Source of the DNA: Haloarcula halophila
GTDB taxonomy: Archaea > Halobacteriota > Halobacteria > Halobacteriales > Haloarculaceae
Length of the DNA stretch: 64,000 nt
Reading direction: 5' to 3'
NCBI RefSeq assembly: GCF_029278565.1
Contig: NZ_CP119559.1
Span: 2,232,001 to 2,296,000, forward strand
In this document: piece by piece, positions 51,721-60,066 of the stretch
Position numbering within the stretch: position 1 is the first letter of the stretch
Layout: each line of letters starts with the position of its first letter
Made by a program: the position numbers and the translations under genes
Notes under the pieces: generated by a model
What the model saw: only the letters and a program-made list of their open reading frames with translations
What the model was told of the DNA's origin: nothing
Databases searched by the model: none

Positions 51721-52533
51721 GTGAATCCGATTCTCGTCGCGATCGTCCTCGGCCTCCTCCAGGGGATCTTGGAGTGGATTCCGGTCTCCAGCGAGGGCGG
51801 GGTAGCCATCGCGTCGACGGTGCTGACCGGCGTCGACCCCGACGCCGCGACCAGGCTGGCGCTGTTCCTCCACGCCGGGACGGCCGTGGCCGCTGTCGCG
51901 TACTACCGGGGCGAGATTCGTGAGTTGGCCGGCGACGCCCGATCACTGACCCGACGACCCTTCGCGGACGAGACGGCCGACCTCTCCTTTCTCGCGCTCG
52001 CGACGCTGGCGACGGCCGTGACCGGCCTGCCGGCCTATCTACTGCTCGACGCGGCCGTCTCCGGGCTGGAAGGCGGGCTCTTTCTGGCGCTGATCGGTGG
52101 CCTGCTCGTCCTGACGGGAGTGCTCCAGCGGTTCGCTGTCGCGGTGTCGCTGGGCCAGCGGGCGCGGCCGGACTGGGTGGACGCGCTCCTGGTCGGCGGG
52201 CTCCAGGGACTGGCGATACTCCCCGGGATCTCCCGGTCGGGGACGACCGTCAGCGCGCTGTTGCTCCGCGGTCACGAGGGCGAGTCCTCGCTCCGGCTCT
52301 CCTTCCTGCTGTCGATCCCCGCCTCGCTGGCCGCCAACGGGTTGGTGCTCGCCACCGACGGGGTCCCGGCGATCGAACCCGCAAGCGCCGTCGTCGCGCT
52401 CGCGGTCAGCGCTGTCGTCGGCTACCTCACCGTCGGCGCGCTGGTCCGCCTGGTTCGGCGGGTCCCGTTCTGGTCGGTCTGTTTCCTGTTCGGAGGACTG
52501 GGACTCGTCGGCGGTCTCGCCGTCGCGCTGTGA
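51721..52533 (+). CDS. uppP: Undecaprenyl-diphosphatase-like polyprenyl phosphatase
   Basis: A 270-residue membrane phosphatase of the BacA/UppP family, expected to recycle polyprenyl (dolichyl) diphosphate carriers for glycan export. It has the two family motifs: ILEWIPVSSEGGVAIAS and LPGISRSGTTVSALLLRG. The GTG start at 51721 fits the usual N-terminus (NPILVAIVLGLLQG). Its helices run through the whole length. Confidence 0.92.
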   Translation: MNPILVAIVLGLLQGILEWIPVSSEGGVAIASTVLTGVDPDAATRLALFLHAGTAVAAVAYYRGEIRELAGDARSLTRRPFADETADLSFLALATLATAVTGLPAYLLLDAAVSGLEGGLFLALIGGLLVLTGVLQRFAVAVSLGQRARPDWVDALLVGGLQGLAILPGISRSGTTVSALLLRGHEGESSLRLSFLLSIPASLAANGLVLATDGVPAIEPASAVVALAVSAVVGYLTVGALVRLVRRVPFWSVCFLFGGLGLVGGLAVAL

Positions 52534-52572
52534 CCCCAGTCTTTTCCACAAGCGGAGACGAACACCGGGGCG

Positions 52573-52842
52573 ATGAGCGACCCTGATCCCGCGGACATCG
52601 CGCCGTTGTGGCTCTGGAAGGGGACGGCCGCGAGCGGCCTCGCTGCCGTCCTCTCCGCTGCTGCCCTCCCGAACAGCCTCGACTGGCTCACCCTCGGACT
52701 CGTGGGCGTCGCCGCCGTCGGCGTCCTCGCTCTCCTGTATCGGTGGGGCCAGTACCGAGACAGCGACGGCGGTGACACCGACCGCCGGGAGAAAGAGATG
52801 CGAGCCGAGGCGGGTGGGTACGGCGGCAACGGCGGCGGTTGA
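52573..52842 (+). CDS. Small membrane protein, 89 residues
   Basis: An 89-residue protein with a short acidic N-terminus, two hydrophobic helices (GTAASGLAAVLSAAALP and LTLGLVGVAAVGVLALLYRW) and a basic, Gly-rich tail. The function is unknown. It follows uppP by 39 bases on the same strand and may be co-transcribed. Confidence 0.72.
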   Translation: MSDPDPADIAPLWLWKGTAASGLAAVLSAAALPNSLDWLTLGLVGVAAVGVLALLYRWGQYRDSDGGDTDRREKEMRAEAGGYGGNGGG

Positions 52843-52874
52843 CGGGGCCGCTCTCCCGGGCTTCGGTGTGGAAC

Positions 52875-52881
52875 TTATATA
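52875..52881 (+). promoter_or_regulatory. TATA box of the CheF gene
   Basis: TTATATA lies about 37 bases before the ATG at 52915; initiation about 26 bases later leaves a short leader of about 10 bases. Confidence 0.6.
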
Positions 52882-52914
52882 CCCTTCGGGGTCAATTTTC
52901 CGGCGATAGCGGGC

Positions 52915-53775
52915 ATGAGTGGTGACGAACGAAAGGTAGTCGACACGTCCGGCGATTTCCGCTACGCCGTTCGGGACGGACAGGCGGTGGACGGCCAGTG
53001 GCAATCGTGCCGGATCGTCGTCACCAACAAACGCCTCGTGTTGGCGACAAACGGGAACCGACAGGCCATCGCCCACTCGAAGATCGAGGTCCCGGACGAT
53101 CCCGAGGCGCTGATCCCGGACGACGTCGGCGGGTCGGTCACGCCCCTTCGTGTCGGCGACAACGTCCTGCTCGTCGACGCGGGGATCGAGGACTTCGAGA
53201 GGGAGTACTGCCGTGCGACACTCCAGGGGGAGGTCATCCTCGCCCGGACCCCGGCGGTCGTCGGCGGCGTCGTCCAGGAGGACACCGACTGGAGCAAGGC
53301 CCGGTTCTCCCTCGACGACGGCGAAGTCCGCCTCCAGTTTCCCGGTGGCGACACGACGACGTTCGACATCGAAGACGTGGGGACTATCGAGAGCAGCGAG
53401 AGCACCGTCATGGGGGATTCGAGACGCGTCATCGAGGTCGAACACACCGACCAGCAGGACCGCAGCGTCGAGACGCATTTCTCGGGGATGGCCCACCACA
53501 CGAACGCGCTGGCGGCACTGTTCACCCGCGTCGTCGAGGCCCGCGAGGACGACTACGAACTCTCCGAGATGGAGAGTCAGGTGTTGATGGCGCTGTACTC
53601 CGGGGTTTCGCCGTTCGAGATGTCCGACTTCGTCGGGATCAGCCCCGACGAGGTCGAGGAGATCTACCAGCGGCTCCTGGAGATGGGTGCCGTCGACGAG
53701 GTCCGGACCCGGACGGAAGTCGCGTTGAACGCCCAGGGGCGGAACATGGCGAGTGAAGCGATGAGCGGGGAGTAG
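52915..53775 (+). CDS. cheF: CheF-family chemotaxis protein
   Basis: A 286-residue archaeal adaptor of the CheF/DUF439 family that links CheY to the archaellum motor. The middle has an immunoglobulin-like beta region (RIVVTNKRLVLATNGNRQ, FEREYCRATLQGEVILART), and the C-terminal segment is a winged-helix-like domain (MESQVLMALYSGVSPFEMSD). No other chemotaxis or archaellum gene is in the window, so this is a stand-alone copy. Its own TATA box is present. Confidence 0.85.
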   Translation: MSGDERKVVDTSGDFRYAVRDGQAVDGQWQSCRIVVTNKRLVLATNGNRQAIAHSKIEVPDDPEALIPDDVGGSVTPLRVGDNVLLVDAGIEDFEREYCRATLQGEVILARTPAVVGGVVQEDTDWSKARFSLDDGEVRLQFPGGDTTTFDIEDVGTIESSESTVMGDSRRVIEVEHTDQQDRSVETHFSGMAHHTNALAALFTRVVEAREDDYELSEMESQVLMALYSGVSPFEMSDFVGISPDEVEEIYQRLLEMGAVDEVRTRTEVALNAQGRNMASEAMSGE

Positions 53776-53778
53776 GGC

Positions 53779-53930
53779 GATTCCGAACGCAGTGCGGAAT
53801 CTCCGAGAGCGAGCGGCGACGGCAGGAGCCGTGAGCAGTAGCGAGACTCCACCCTTCGGTCGGGTCTCGGAAACGCACAGCGACGAGCTGAACGACCCGC
53901 GAGCAGCGAGACGCCGAGGACTCACGGCGT
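53779..53930. other. Hairpin cluster between convergent genes
   Basis: Several stems lie back to back: GATTCCG..CGGAATC (53779-53801), a GGAG..CTCC stem (53825-53850), a GAGAC..GTCTC stem near 53843-53868, and ACGCCG..CGGCGT (53911-53930). The second and third overlap and so exclude each other. Cluster position suggests a two-way terminator for cheF and the Bat-like regulator. Confidence 0.6.
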
Positions 53931-53934
53931 GCGT

Positions 53935-54603
53935 TCACCTGCTCGGCTGTTCGCTGTCGTCCAGCAGCGAGGAGACCACCAGCCGCTTGATCGCGCGTCG
54001 AAGGAGACCGCTGGCTGCTGGTTGCGAGATATCCAGGTCGGCGGCGACCTCACCGAGCGTCGCGTTCCGGGGCTCCTCGAAGTACCCCGATTCGACCGCG
54101 AGGAGGAGTGCCTCCCGCTGGCTGTCGGTCAACCCAGCGTCGGTACTCCCGAGGCTAGCGTACTCGTTCACGCGCAGCAGTTCGATGTCGATGTCGTTCT
54201 GTCGGGCGTACTCCCACAGGCGGTCCAGATTCGTCCGCTCGGACAGCCAGACTGTCAGATGCCAGGCGCTACCCGCGTTCTCCATGTCGAGGATGACACC
54301 GCCCGCGGTCGAGATGACCGGCGAGAGCACCGTCGCTTCGTCCGAGTACTCCACGCTGTAGATCGCCTTCCCCTCTCCGGTTTCACGAACCCGTTCGAAC
54401 TCCCCGATGGTGTGATCGTTCCGTAGCCCGTCCTCGAACCGGCCGAGATCGGCCGACTGCACTCGATAGAAGAACTTCCCGGAGGTCGGGTCAGTTCCCG
54501 CCTCCGATACCGACCTGACAGTCGAACTGCTGTCGTGACGGACCGCTCCCGTGAGGACGATGTCGGGATGCTCGACTTCGACGACTGCTTTGATATCGGC
54601 CAT
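53935..54603 (-). CDS. Bacterio-opsin-activator-type HTH regulator
   Basis: A 222-residue transcription factor of the HTH_10/Bat group. The N-terminal 150 residues form a sensing domain without a recognised cofactor site. The C-terminus is the HTH-10 domain, LTDSQREALLLAVESGYFEE, then ATLGEVAADLDISQPAASGL. Haloarchaea hold many paralogs, and the target here is unknown. The start at 54603 is preferred over 54684 (a run of shadow residues). Convergent with cheF. Confidence 0.88.
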   Translation of the reverse strand: MADIKAVVEVEHPDIVLTGAVRHDSSSTVRSVSEAGTDPTSGKFFYRVQSADLGRFEDGLRNDHTIGEFERVRETGEGKAIYSVEYSDEATVLSPVISTAGGVILDMENAGSAWHLTVWLSERTNLDRLWEYARQNDIDIELLRVNEYASLGSTDAGLTDSQREALLLAVESGYFEEPRNATLGEVAADLDISQPAASGLLRRAIKRLVVSSLLDDSEQPSR

Positions 54604-54857
54604 TGTTCTGTCGGGAAATCGTCTTCGGGGTACTTCGCGATCGGCGGGCCTTCGGACGCTCGGCGGAGACCGACACTGGAACACGTTCGATTGCCGTCGT
54701 ATCGGTGGCCCTTCGGCGGGTCACGTCGCTCGGTTGGCTATGACCTTCAAATACGACGGGAGTGCTGATATACGTATGCCTCGCGCGTGTCGTTCGGACT
54801 GCCGAGTCGATTCAGAACCGCAGGGGTGAACCGGCTCTCCTGTGGACTCGTCTACGG
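54604..54857. other. Intergenic region between small genes
   Basis: About 250 bases with no supported coding region. It carries upstream sequence of the Bat-like regulator, including a TATA-like GTATATC on the minus strand near 54764-54770, which is too far from 54603 to be the proximal box. Confidence 0.4.
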
Positions 54858-55007
54858 CTATCTCGATTGAGCGACACCGTTGTCGAACAGCGTCGCCCAG
54901 ACCGACTCCAACCGATCGACTACCAGCGGGGCAGTGGACCCGGCGGGGAGGTAGAACTTCGGTTCGGCCGTTTCGGGGCTGTCCTGGATGCGGGGTCTCT
55001 GTGTCAT
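54858..55007 (-). CDS. Possible 49-residue small protein
   Basis: A 49-residue frame starting MTQRPRIQDSPETAEPKFYL, with a helical C-terminal segment (VDRLESVWATLFDNG). It has an ATG start and normal codon use, and is preceded on its strand by a TATA-like stretch inside a palindrome (CTTAT-CGGT-ATAAG, 55047-55060), about 47 bases upstream. No family recognised. Confidence 0.5.
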   Translation of the reverse strand: MTQRPRIQDSPETAEPKFYLPAGSTAPLVVDRLESVWATLFDNGVAQSR

Positions 55008-55107
55008 ACAGATAAACGAAGGGGGCCGTACCGCATCGGTGTCCGGCTTATCGGTATAAGACCTTTATATACTGCCGGCGAACGCTGGACGTTCCGGGGC
55101 GGACCTT

Positions 55108-55341
55108 TCAGTCGGCCTCGGTACTCACTGCGTCCAGCGACCAGAAGAAGCCGTAGTAGGCGACGACGCCGCCGGCCAGGGCGAGGTAGTACACCCACTG
55201 GGGAGCGCCCAGGAGCACGTCGAAGATAACGGTGACGACGGTCACCCAGGTCAGAGCGAACACGAAGTCGACGACCATCCCGGAGCGGTGCTCCTGGACG
55301 TGCTCGCCGATCGTTTCGAGCAGCCCCTTGCCGGATGCCAT
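55108..55341 (-). CDS. Small membrane protein next to UspA/ActP genes
   Basis: A 77-residue protein with two helices (VVDFVFALTWVTVVTVIFDVL and WVYYLALAGGVVAYYGFF). It begins near MASGKGLLETIGEHVQEHRSG; GTG at 55347 would add two residues. The universal stress protein stop lies nine bases upstream, so the gene is probably the last of the acetate-uptake operon. The function is unknown. Confidence 0.65.
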   Translation of the reverse strand: MASGKGLLETIGEHVQEHRSGMVVDFVFALTWVTVVTVIFDVLLGAPQWVYYLALAGGVVAYYGFFWSLDAVSTEAD

Positions 55342-55349
55342 CGGCACGA

Positions 55350-55811
55350 TCAGTCCTCCTCGTGTTCGTCGACGACGAGCACCGGGACGTGGGTCGACCG
55401 GAGGACGCGCTCGGTGACGCTCCCGAGCAGTGCCCGTCGGACGCCGGATCGGCCGTGACTACCCATCACGACGAGGTCGATGTCGTTGCTGTCGGCGTAG
55501 CCGGCGATGACGTCGTGGGGGGTCCCCACGCGGACTTCCTCGCGGACTTCGACGCCGTGGTCGGCGGCGACCGAGGTGACCGCGCCGGTCGCCTCGTCGG
55601 CCTTCTCTTTGAGTTCGGTCATCTCGCCGAAGTTCCCCTGTCTGATGCGGTCGACCTGTTCGGTACCGAGGCCGAAGTTCACGGCGTTGACGTCCACGAC
55701 GTACAGCGCGTGGAGTTCGGCGCCGTATTTCTCGGCCAGATCGACCGCGTGGTCGACCGCGGCGTTCGCGGTGTCGCTTCCGTCCGTCGGAATGAGGATA
55801 TGGTCGTACAT
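55350..55811 (-). CDS. Universal stress protein (UspA family)
   Basis: A 153-residue Usp protein with the full ATP-binding signature LVVMGSHGRSGVRRALLGSVTERVL at the C-terminus. The N-terminus MYDHILIPTDGSDTANAAVD is typical. It lies in the same transcription direction as, and two bases from, the ActP-like gene, as is often the case for transporters with a linked stress sensor in haloarchaea. Confidence 0.93.
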   Translation of the reverse strand: MYDHILIPTDGSDTANAAVDHAVDLAEKYGAELHALYVVDVNAVNFGLGTEQVDRIRQGNFGEMTELKEKADEATGAVTSVAADHGVEVREEVRVGTPHDVIAGYADSNDIDLVVMGSHGRSGVRRALLGSVTERVLRSTHVPVLVVDEHEED

Positions 55812-55813
55812 TG

Positions 55814-57490
55814 TTAGTCGTCCGCGGGCGTCTCGCCGCCGCTATTGGAGACGATGTCTTCCGCGCTCTGTTGCTGACCCATCGGTTCGGGGCTGTGACA
55901 CTGTCGGACCATCTTCTTGGTCTCCAGTGGTGGCTCGGGGGTCACCAGCGAGACGGCAATCGTGACCAGGAACACCAGCGGGGTCCCGATAAGTGCCGCG
56001 CCGATCGGCGGGACGTACTGTGCGTAGATGGGGATGATCGCCTGTCCGGGGCCGCCGGCGATGTCGGCGAGGAAGCCGACGTAGGCCGGCAGGACGCTGT
56101 TGACGACCGAGCCGATCCACAGCAGCAGGCCGGTCGTCATACCGGCCAGCGCACCCTGTCGGTTGGTGTTCTCCCACCACAGACCCAGGAAGAACATCGG
56201 GAACAGCACGGTTCCGGCGAGGGAGAACGCGTAGGCGACCAGTTCGCCGATCAGCGCCGGCGGGTTGAACGCGGTGACGGTCACCAGCGCGCCGATGGCG
56301 ACGATGGTCGCCCGGCCGATGAGGACCTGCTGGCGCTGGGTCGCGTCGGGGTTGATCAGTTCGGAGTAGATGTCGTGGGCGACCGCCGAGGAGGCCGTGA
56401 TGAACAGCCCCGCGGTGGTCGCGATCGCCGCGGCCATCCCGCCGGCGGCGACCAGCCCGACGAACCACGTCGGCAGGTCGGCGAACTGCGCCGCGAGGAC
56501 GACGATGACGTCACCTTCCGCGCCCGACATCGCCTGTTCGCCGTTGTAGACCGCGTCGGGGGAGATGTTGTTGACCGCCGCGAACAGGTCGACGCCGAAG
56601 GCGGCCATCGCGGGCGCCGCCCAGTACAGCAGCATGATGAAGAACAGGCCCGAGACGGTCGACCAGCGGGCCGTCCGCTCGTTCTGGACCGTGTAGAACC
56701 GCACCAGGACGTGTGGGAGGCCACAGGTCCCGAAGATCAGCGAGAACGCCGTCGCGACCCACAGGTAGTAGGAGTTCGCCCGGAACGGCTCGGAGAACTG
56801 CCGGCTGAGTTCGCTGAACAGCGCGCCGTACTCGATCTGCGGGAGGATCGTCGAGTAGCCCTGGCTGAACCCGACCACGTAGACGCCGGCCAGGAACGCG
56901 ACGATGAGGATGACGTACTGGACGGCCATGTTCTTGGTCGCGCCCAACATCCCCGACAACGCGAGGTAGCCGACGGTGATCGTCATCATCACGACGATCA
57001 TCGGGATGATATCGAGTCCGAAGACGTACTGGCCGACAAGGCCCATCCCGCGGGCCTGGCCCACCGAGTAGACGTACGCGATCAACAGCGTGGTAAACGC
57101 CGCCAGCGCGCGGGCCATCGGCGAGTTGAACCGGTCGGCGACGAAGTCCGGCGCGGTGTACTTCCCGAACCGGCGCATCTGTGCGGCCAGGAAGATGAGC
57201 AGGACGAAGTAGCCCGTGGTCCAGCCGACGATGAAAGCCACCCCGTAGAAGCCCGAGAGGGCGACCAGCCCGGCCAGTCCGAGATAGGAGGCGGCCGACA
57301 TCCAGTTCGCGCCGATCGCCATCCCGTTCTCGATGTTCCCGATGCCCCGGCCGGCGACCCACATCCCCTCGGTGTCGGCCACCTTGAAGACGTAGCCGAT
57401 GACGAGGAAGGAGGCCATCATCAGGAAGACGATGATCGCCGGCAGGAGCTTGAACGAGATGTCGAGCGCCTCCGCCTGGAGCGGGATCAC
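55814..57490 (-). CDS. actP: Sodium:solute symporter, ActP acetate-permease family
   Basis: A 558-residue transporter with about 13-14 helices of the SSS family, closest in style to the cation/acetate symporter (VC_2705/ActP-like) subgroup. Conserved stretches are NIENGMAIGANWMSAASYLGLAGL early and VARRFGKYTAPDFVADRF-like RRFGKYTAPDFVADRFNS after. It overlaps the preceding DUF4212 gene by four bases, the family's usual partner. Given the two acs genes upstream, acetate (or a short-chain monocarboxylate) is the likely substrate. Confidence 0.9.
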   Translation of the reverse strand: MIPLQAEALDISFKLLPAIIVFLMMASFLVIGYVFKVADTEGMWVAGRGIGNIENGMAIGANWMSAASYLGLAGLVALSGFYGVAFIVGWTTGYFVLLIFLAAQMRRFGKYTAPDFVADRFNSPMARALAAFTTLLIAYVYSVGQARGMGLVGQYVFGLDIIPMIVVMMTITVGYLALSGMLGATKNMAVQYVILIVAFLAGVYVVGFSQGYSTILPQIEYGALFSELSRQFSEPFRANSYYLWVATAFSLIFGTCGLPHVLVRFYTVQNERTARWSTVSGLFFIMLLYWAAPAMAAFGVDLFAAVNNISPDAVYNGEQAMSGAEGDVIVVLAAQFADLPTWFVGLVAAGGMAAAIATTAGLFITASSAVAHDIYSELINPDATQRQQVLIGRATIVAIGALVTVTAFNPPALIGELVAYAFSLAGTVLFPMFFLGLWWENTNRQGALAGMTTGLLLWIGSVVNSVLPAYVGFLADIAGGPGQAIIPIYAQYVPPIGAALIGTPLVFLVTIAVSLVTPEPPLETKKMVRQCHSPEPMGQQQSAEDIVSNSGGETPADD

Positions 57491-57930
57491 TGTTCGACAC
57501 CTCCGTCGGTGGCGGCCGCGTCGTCCGGGCCGCCGCCGGTGTCACCACCGGTGTCGGGCGTGCTGTGATCGATCCCGTACTTCTCGTCCAGGCTGTCCCG
57601 TTTCCGGGCGTAGATCGCCGCCAGGATCAGCGCCCCCGTCGGCGCACAGAAGGCGACGAGGAAGTAGTGCAACGGGAAGCCGAGTACCGGCATCGTCTGG
57701 CTCATCGGGCCGGGTGCGATAGCGGTGAGCGTGACCGGCCCGAAGACGATCAACGCCCAGACGACGAAACTCGTCCAGACCACCCGGAGGTGGTCCCGCA
57801 TGAACGCCGTACTCGGTTTGAGGATGTTCACCTCCTCGTCCAGGTAGTTCGTGTTTCGGTGTGCCTGTGCTGGCTGTGTGGCGGTACCGCCGTCGGTCTC
57901 GACGCTATCGTGAGTGTCGTTATCTGTCAT
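57487..57930 (-). CDS. DUF4212 small subunit of the symporter
   Basis: A 147-residue protein with two helices (VVWTSFVVWALIVFGPVTLT and LGFPLHYFLVAFCAPTGALIL) and hydrophilic ends. DUF4212 proteins are encoded with VC_2705-type sodium:solute symporters and are taken as their small subunit. The start at 57930 (MTDNDTHDSVETDG) is favoured over 57981. It shares four bases with actP, indicating coupling. Confidence 0.9.
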   Translation of the reverse strand: MTDNDTHDSVETDGGTATQPAQAHRNTNYLDEEVNILKPSTAFMRDHLRVVWTSFVVWALIVFGPVTLTAIAPGPMSQTMPVLGFPLHYFLVAFCAPTGALILAAIYARKRDSLDEKYGIDHSTPDTGGDTGGGPDDAAATDGGVEQ

Positions 57931-58002
57931 GGATTGTCGACTGCATGTGTGTCTGTTGTCCGTCCCGAATCCGCGTCTCAATTCGACAGGTGCGGGGCTC
58001 GC

Positions 58003-59997
58003 TCAGTCCCCGCGCACCTTCGTCGCGATATCGCTGACGACGTCGGGGTTGCGCAGCGTACTGGTGTCGCCCAGTTCCTCCCCGTTCGCGATGTCTTCGA
58101 GCAACCGCCGCATGATCTTCCCGGACCGAGTCTTCGGCAGCTCAGGCGTGAAGATGACCTGCTCGGGCCGGGCGATCGGGCCGATCGCGTCCTCGACCGC
58201 CTCGATGATCCGCTCCCGGAGCTCCTCGTCCTCGTCGGCACCGTCCTCGGTGATGACGTAGGCGTAGACGGCCTCGCCTTTGATCTCGTGGTTCCCGCCG
58301 ACGACGGCGGCCTCGGCGACCCCCTCGACGCCGACGATGGCGCTCTCGATCTCCATGGTCCCGAGGCGATGCCCCGAGACGTTCAACACGTCGTCGACGC
58401 GACCCAGGACGGTGATGTAGCCGTCCTGGTCGATCTTGGCCCCGTCTTCGGGGAAGTACACCCAGTCTTCGGGGTCGTCGCTGTCGATATCGGAGTACTC
58501 GCGCCAGTACTCGTCGATGAACCGCTCGTCGTTCTTGTAGAGGGTCCGGAGCATCCCGGGCCAGGGCTTGTTCACCACGAGGTAGCCGGCCTTGCCGGCC
58601 TCGACCGGGCTGCCGCTGACGTCGACGATGTCGGCGCTGAGGCCGGGCAGAGGCGGGCCGGCGGAGCCGGGTTTCATGTCCCCGACGCCGGGCAACGTCG
58701 TCAGCATCATCCCGCCGGTTTCGGTCTGCCACCAGGTGTCGACCACCGGGCAGGACTCGTCGCCGATGTGCTTGTAGTACCATTTCCAGGCCCGGGGGTT
58801 GATCGGCTCGCCGACGGTGCCCAGCAGGCGCAGGCTGGAGAGGTCGTGGCTGTCGGGGTACTCCTCGCCCCACTTCATGAACGCCCGGATCGCCGTCGGT
58901 GCCGTGTACAGTTGGGTCGCCTCGTAGTCCTCGATGATCTGCCAGAGGCGGTCCTTGTCCGGGTAGTCCGGCGTCCCCTCGTACATCATCGTCGTCGTCC
59001 CCAGCGCCAGCGGGCCGTAGATAATGTAGGAGTGGCCCGTGATCCAGCCGATATCGGCCGAGCAGAAGTACGTGTCGTCGGGCTTGATGTCCAGGACGGC
59101 CTGGCTGGTCCAGGCGGCATACGAGAGATACCCACCCGTCGTGTGTTTGACGCCTTTGGGTTCGCCGGTGGTCCCGGAGGTGTACATCAGGAACAGCATG
59201 TCCTCGGCGTCCCGGGAGACCGGCTCGACGCTCTCGCCTTCGTGGGCAGCGGAGAGTTCGTCGAAGGCGACCTGGTTGTCGGCGTAGTCGTGGTCGAAGC
59301 CGTCCCCGTCCAGCAGCCGTTCGGCGACGGCGACCGTCTGGACCTCGTGGTCGACGCCCTCTAGTCCCTCGTTTGCCTTCTCCAGGTGGTCGAGCGGGTC
59401 ACCGCGCCGATAGTAGCCGTCACAGGTGACCAGATACTCGGAGTCGGCGGCGTTCATCCGCGTGGCCAGCGCGTCCGCCGAGAAGCCGGCGAAGACCACC
59501 GAGTGGGGCGCCCCGATGCGGGCACAGGCCAGCATCGCGATGGGGAGCTGGGGGATCATCGGCATATACATCGTGACGACGTCGTCTTCGCCGACTCCCT
59601 GCTCGCGCAGTGCCGCCGCGAACTCGTTGACCTCGCGGTGGAGTTCTTCGTAGGTGTAGGTGACGTTGTCCTCCTCGACGGGTTCGCCGACCCACTCGAT
59701 CGCGGCTTCGTCGCCGCGCTCGTCGAGATGCCGGTCGACACAGTTCGCCGAGGCGTTCAGTGACCCACCTGTGAACCACTCGTAGAAGGGGGGGTTCGAG
59801 TCGTCCAGTACCTGGTCGTAGGAGTCCTCCCAGTCGAGTAAGTCGGCGGCCTGTTCCCAGCAGGCGGGCCAGTTCTCCTCGAACTCGTCGTAGATACCCT
59901 CGTCGGAAATATTGGCCTGCTCGACGAACGATTCCGGCGGTTCGAAGACCGCCTGTTCCTCGAGCCGGGCCTCCAGTTGCACATCTTCTTCTGACAT
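58003..59997 (-). CDS. acs: Acetyl-CoA synthetase (AMP-forming), copy 1
   Basis: A 664-residue enzyme that converts acetate, ATP and CoA to acetyl-CoA. Motifs are the P-loop MYTSGTTGEPKGV, the acyl-pocket DTWWQTETGGMM with its tryptophans (acetate-sized pocket), and PKTRSGKIMRR with the catalytic and acetylatable lysine. The N-terminal ACAS_N domain is present. It starts at 59997 right behind a TATA box. Actp/DUF4212 genes follow downstream, so import and activation are linked. Confidence 0.95.
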   Translation of the reverse strand: MSEEDVQLEARLEEQAVFEPPESFVEQANISDEGIYDEFEENWPACWEQAADLLDWEDSYDQVLDDSNPPFYEWFTGGSLNASANCVDRHLDERGDEAAIEWVGEPVEEDNVTYTYEELHREVNEFAAALREQGVGEDDVVTMYMPMIPQLPIAMLACARIGAPHSVVFAGFSADALATRMNAADSEYLVTCDGYYRRGDPLDHLEKANEGLEGVDHEVQTVAVAERLLDGDGFDHDYADNQVAFDELSAAHEGESVEPVSRDAEDMLFLMYTSGTTGEPKGVKHTTGGYLSYAAWTSQAVLDIKPDDTYFCSADIGWITGHSYIIYGPLALGTTTMMYEGTPDYPDKDRLWQIIEDYEATQLYTAPTAIRAFMKWGEEYPDSHDLSSLRLLGTVGEPINPRAWKWYYKHIGDESCPVVDTWWQTETGGMMLTTLPGVGDMKPGSAGPPLPGLSADIVDVSGSPVEAGKAGYLVVNKPWPGMLRTLYKNDERFIDEYWREYSDIDSDDPEDWVYFPEDGAKIDQDGYITVLGRVDDVLNVSGHRLGTMEIESAIVGVEGVAEAAVVGGNHEIKGEAVYAYVITEDGADEDEELRERIIEAVEDAIGPIARPEQVIFTPELPKTRSGKIMRRLLEDIANGEELGDTSTLRNPDVVSDIATKVRGD

Positions 59998-60024
59998 AGT
60001 CTATAACCAACAATACCCAGGCGG

Positions 60025-60052
60025 CATATAAACGGGGTAGCTAATTGTGCTA
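60025..60052 (-). promoter_or_regulatory. acs promoter: TATA box and adjacent TAGCACAATT motif
   Basis: The TATA sequence (minus-strand GTTTATATG, 60025-60033) lies about 32 bases before the acs ATG. Next to it is TAGCACAATT on the minus strand (60043-60052), with the repeated element GCTAA around it. The same 10-mer is present upstream of the second acs gene. Confidence 0.55.
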
Positions 60053-60066
60053 ACGCGTAGCCCGGT

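Noticed and set aside
55811-57568. 585-residue plus-strand frame opposite the symporter
   Set aside because: Its sequence is Asp/Arg/Gln repeats typical of antisense GC-rich frames; the minus strand has transporter helices.
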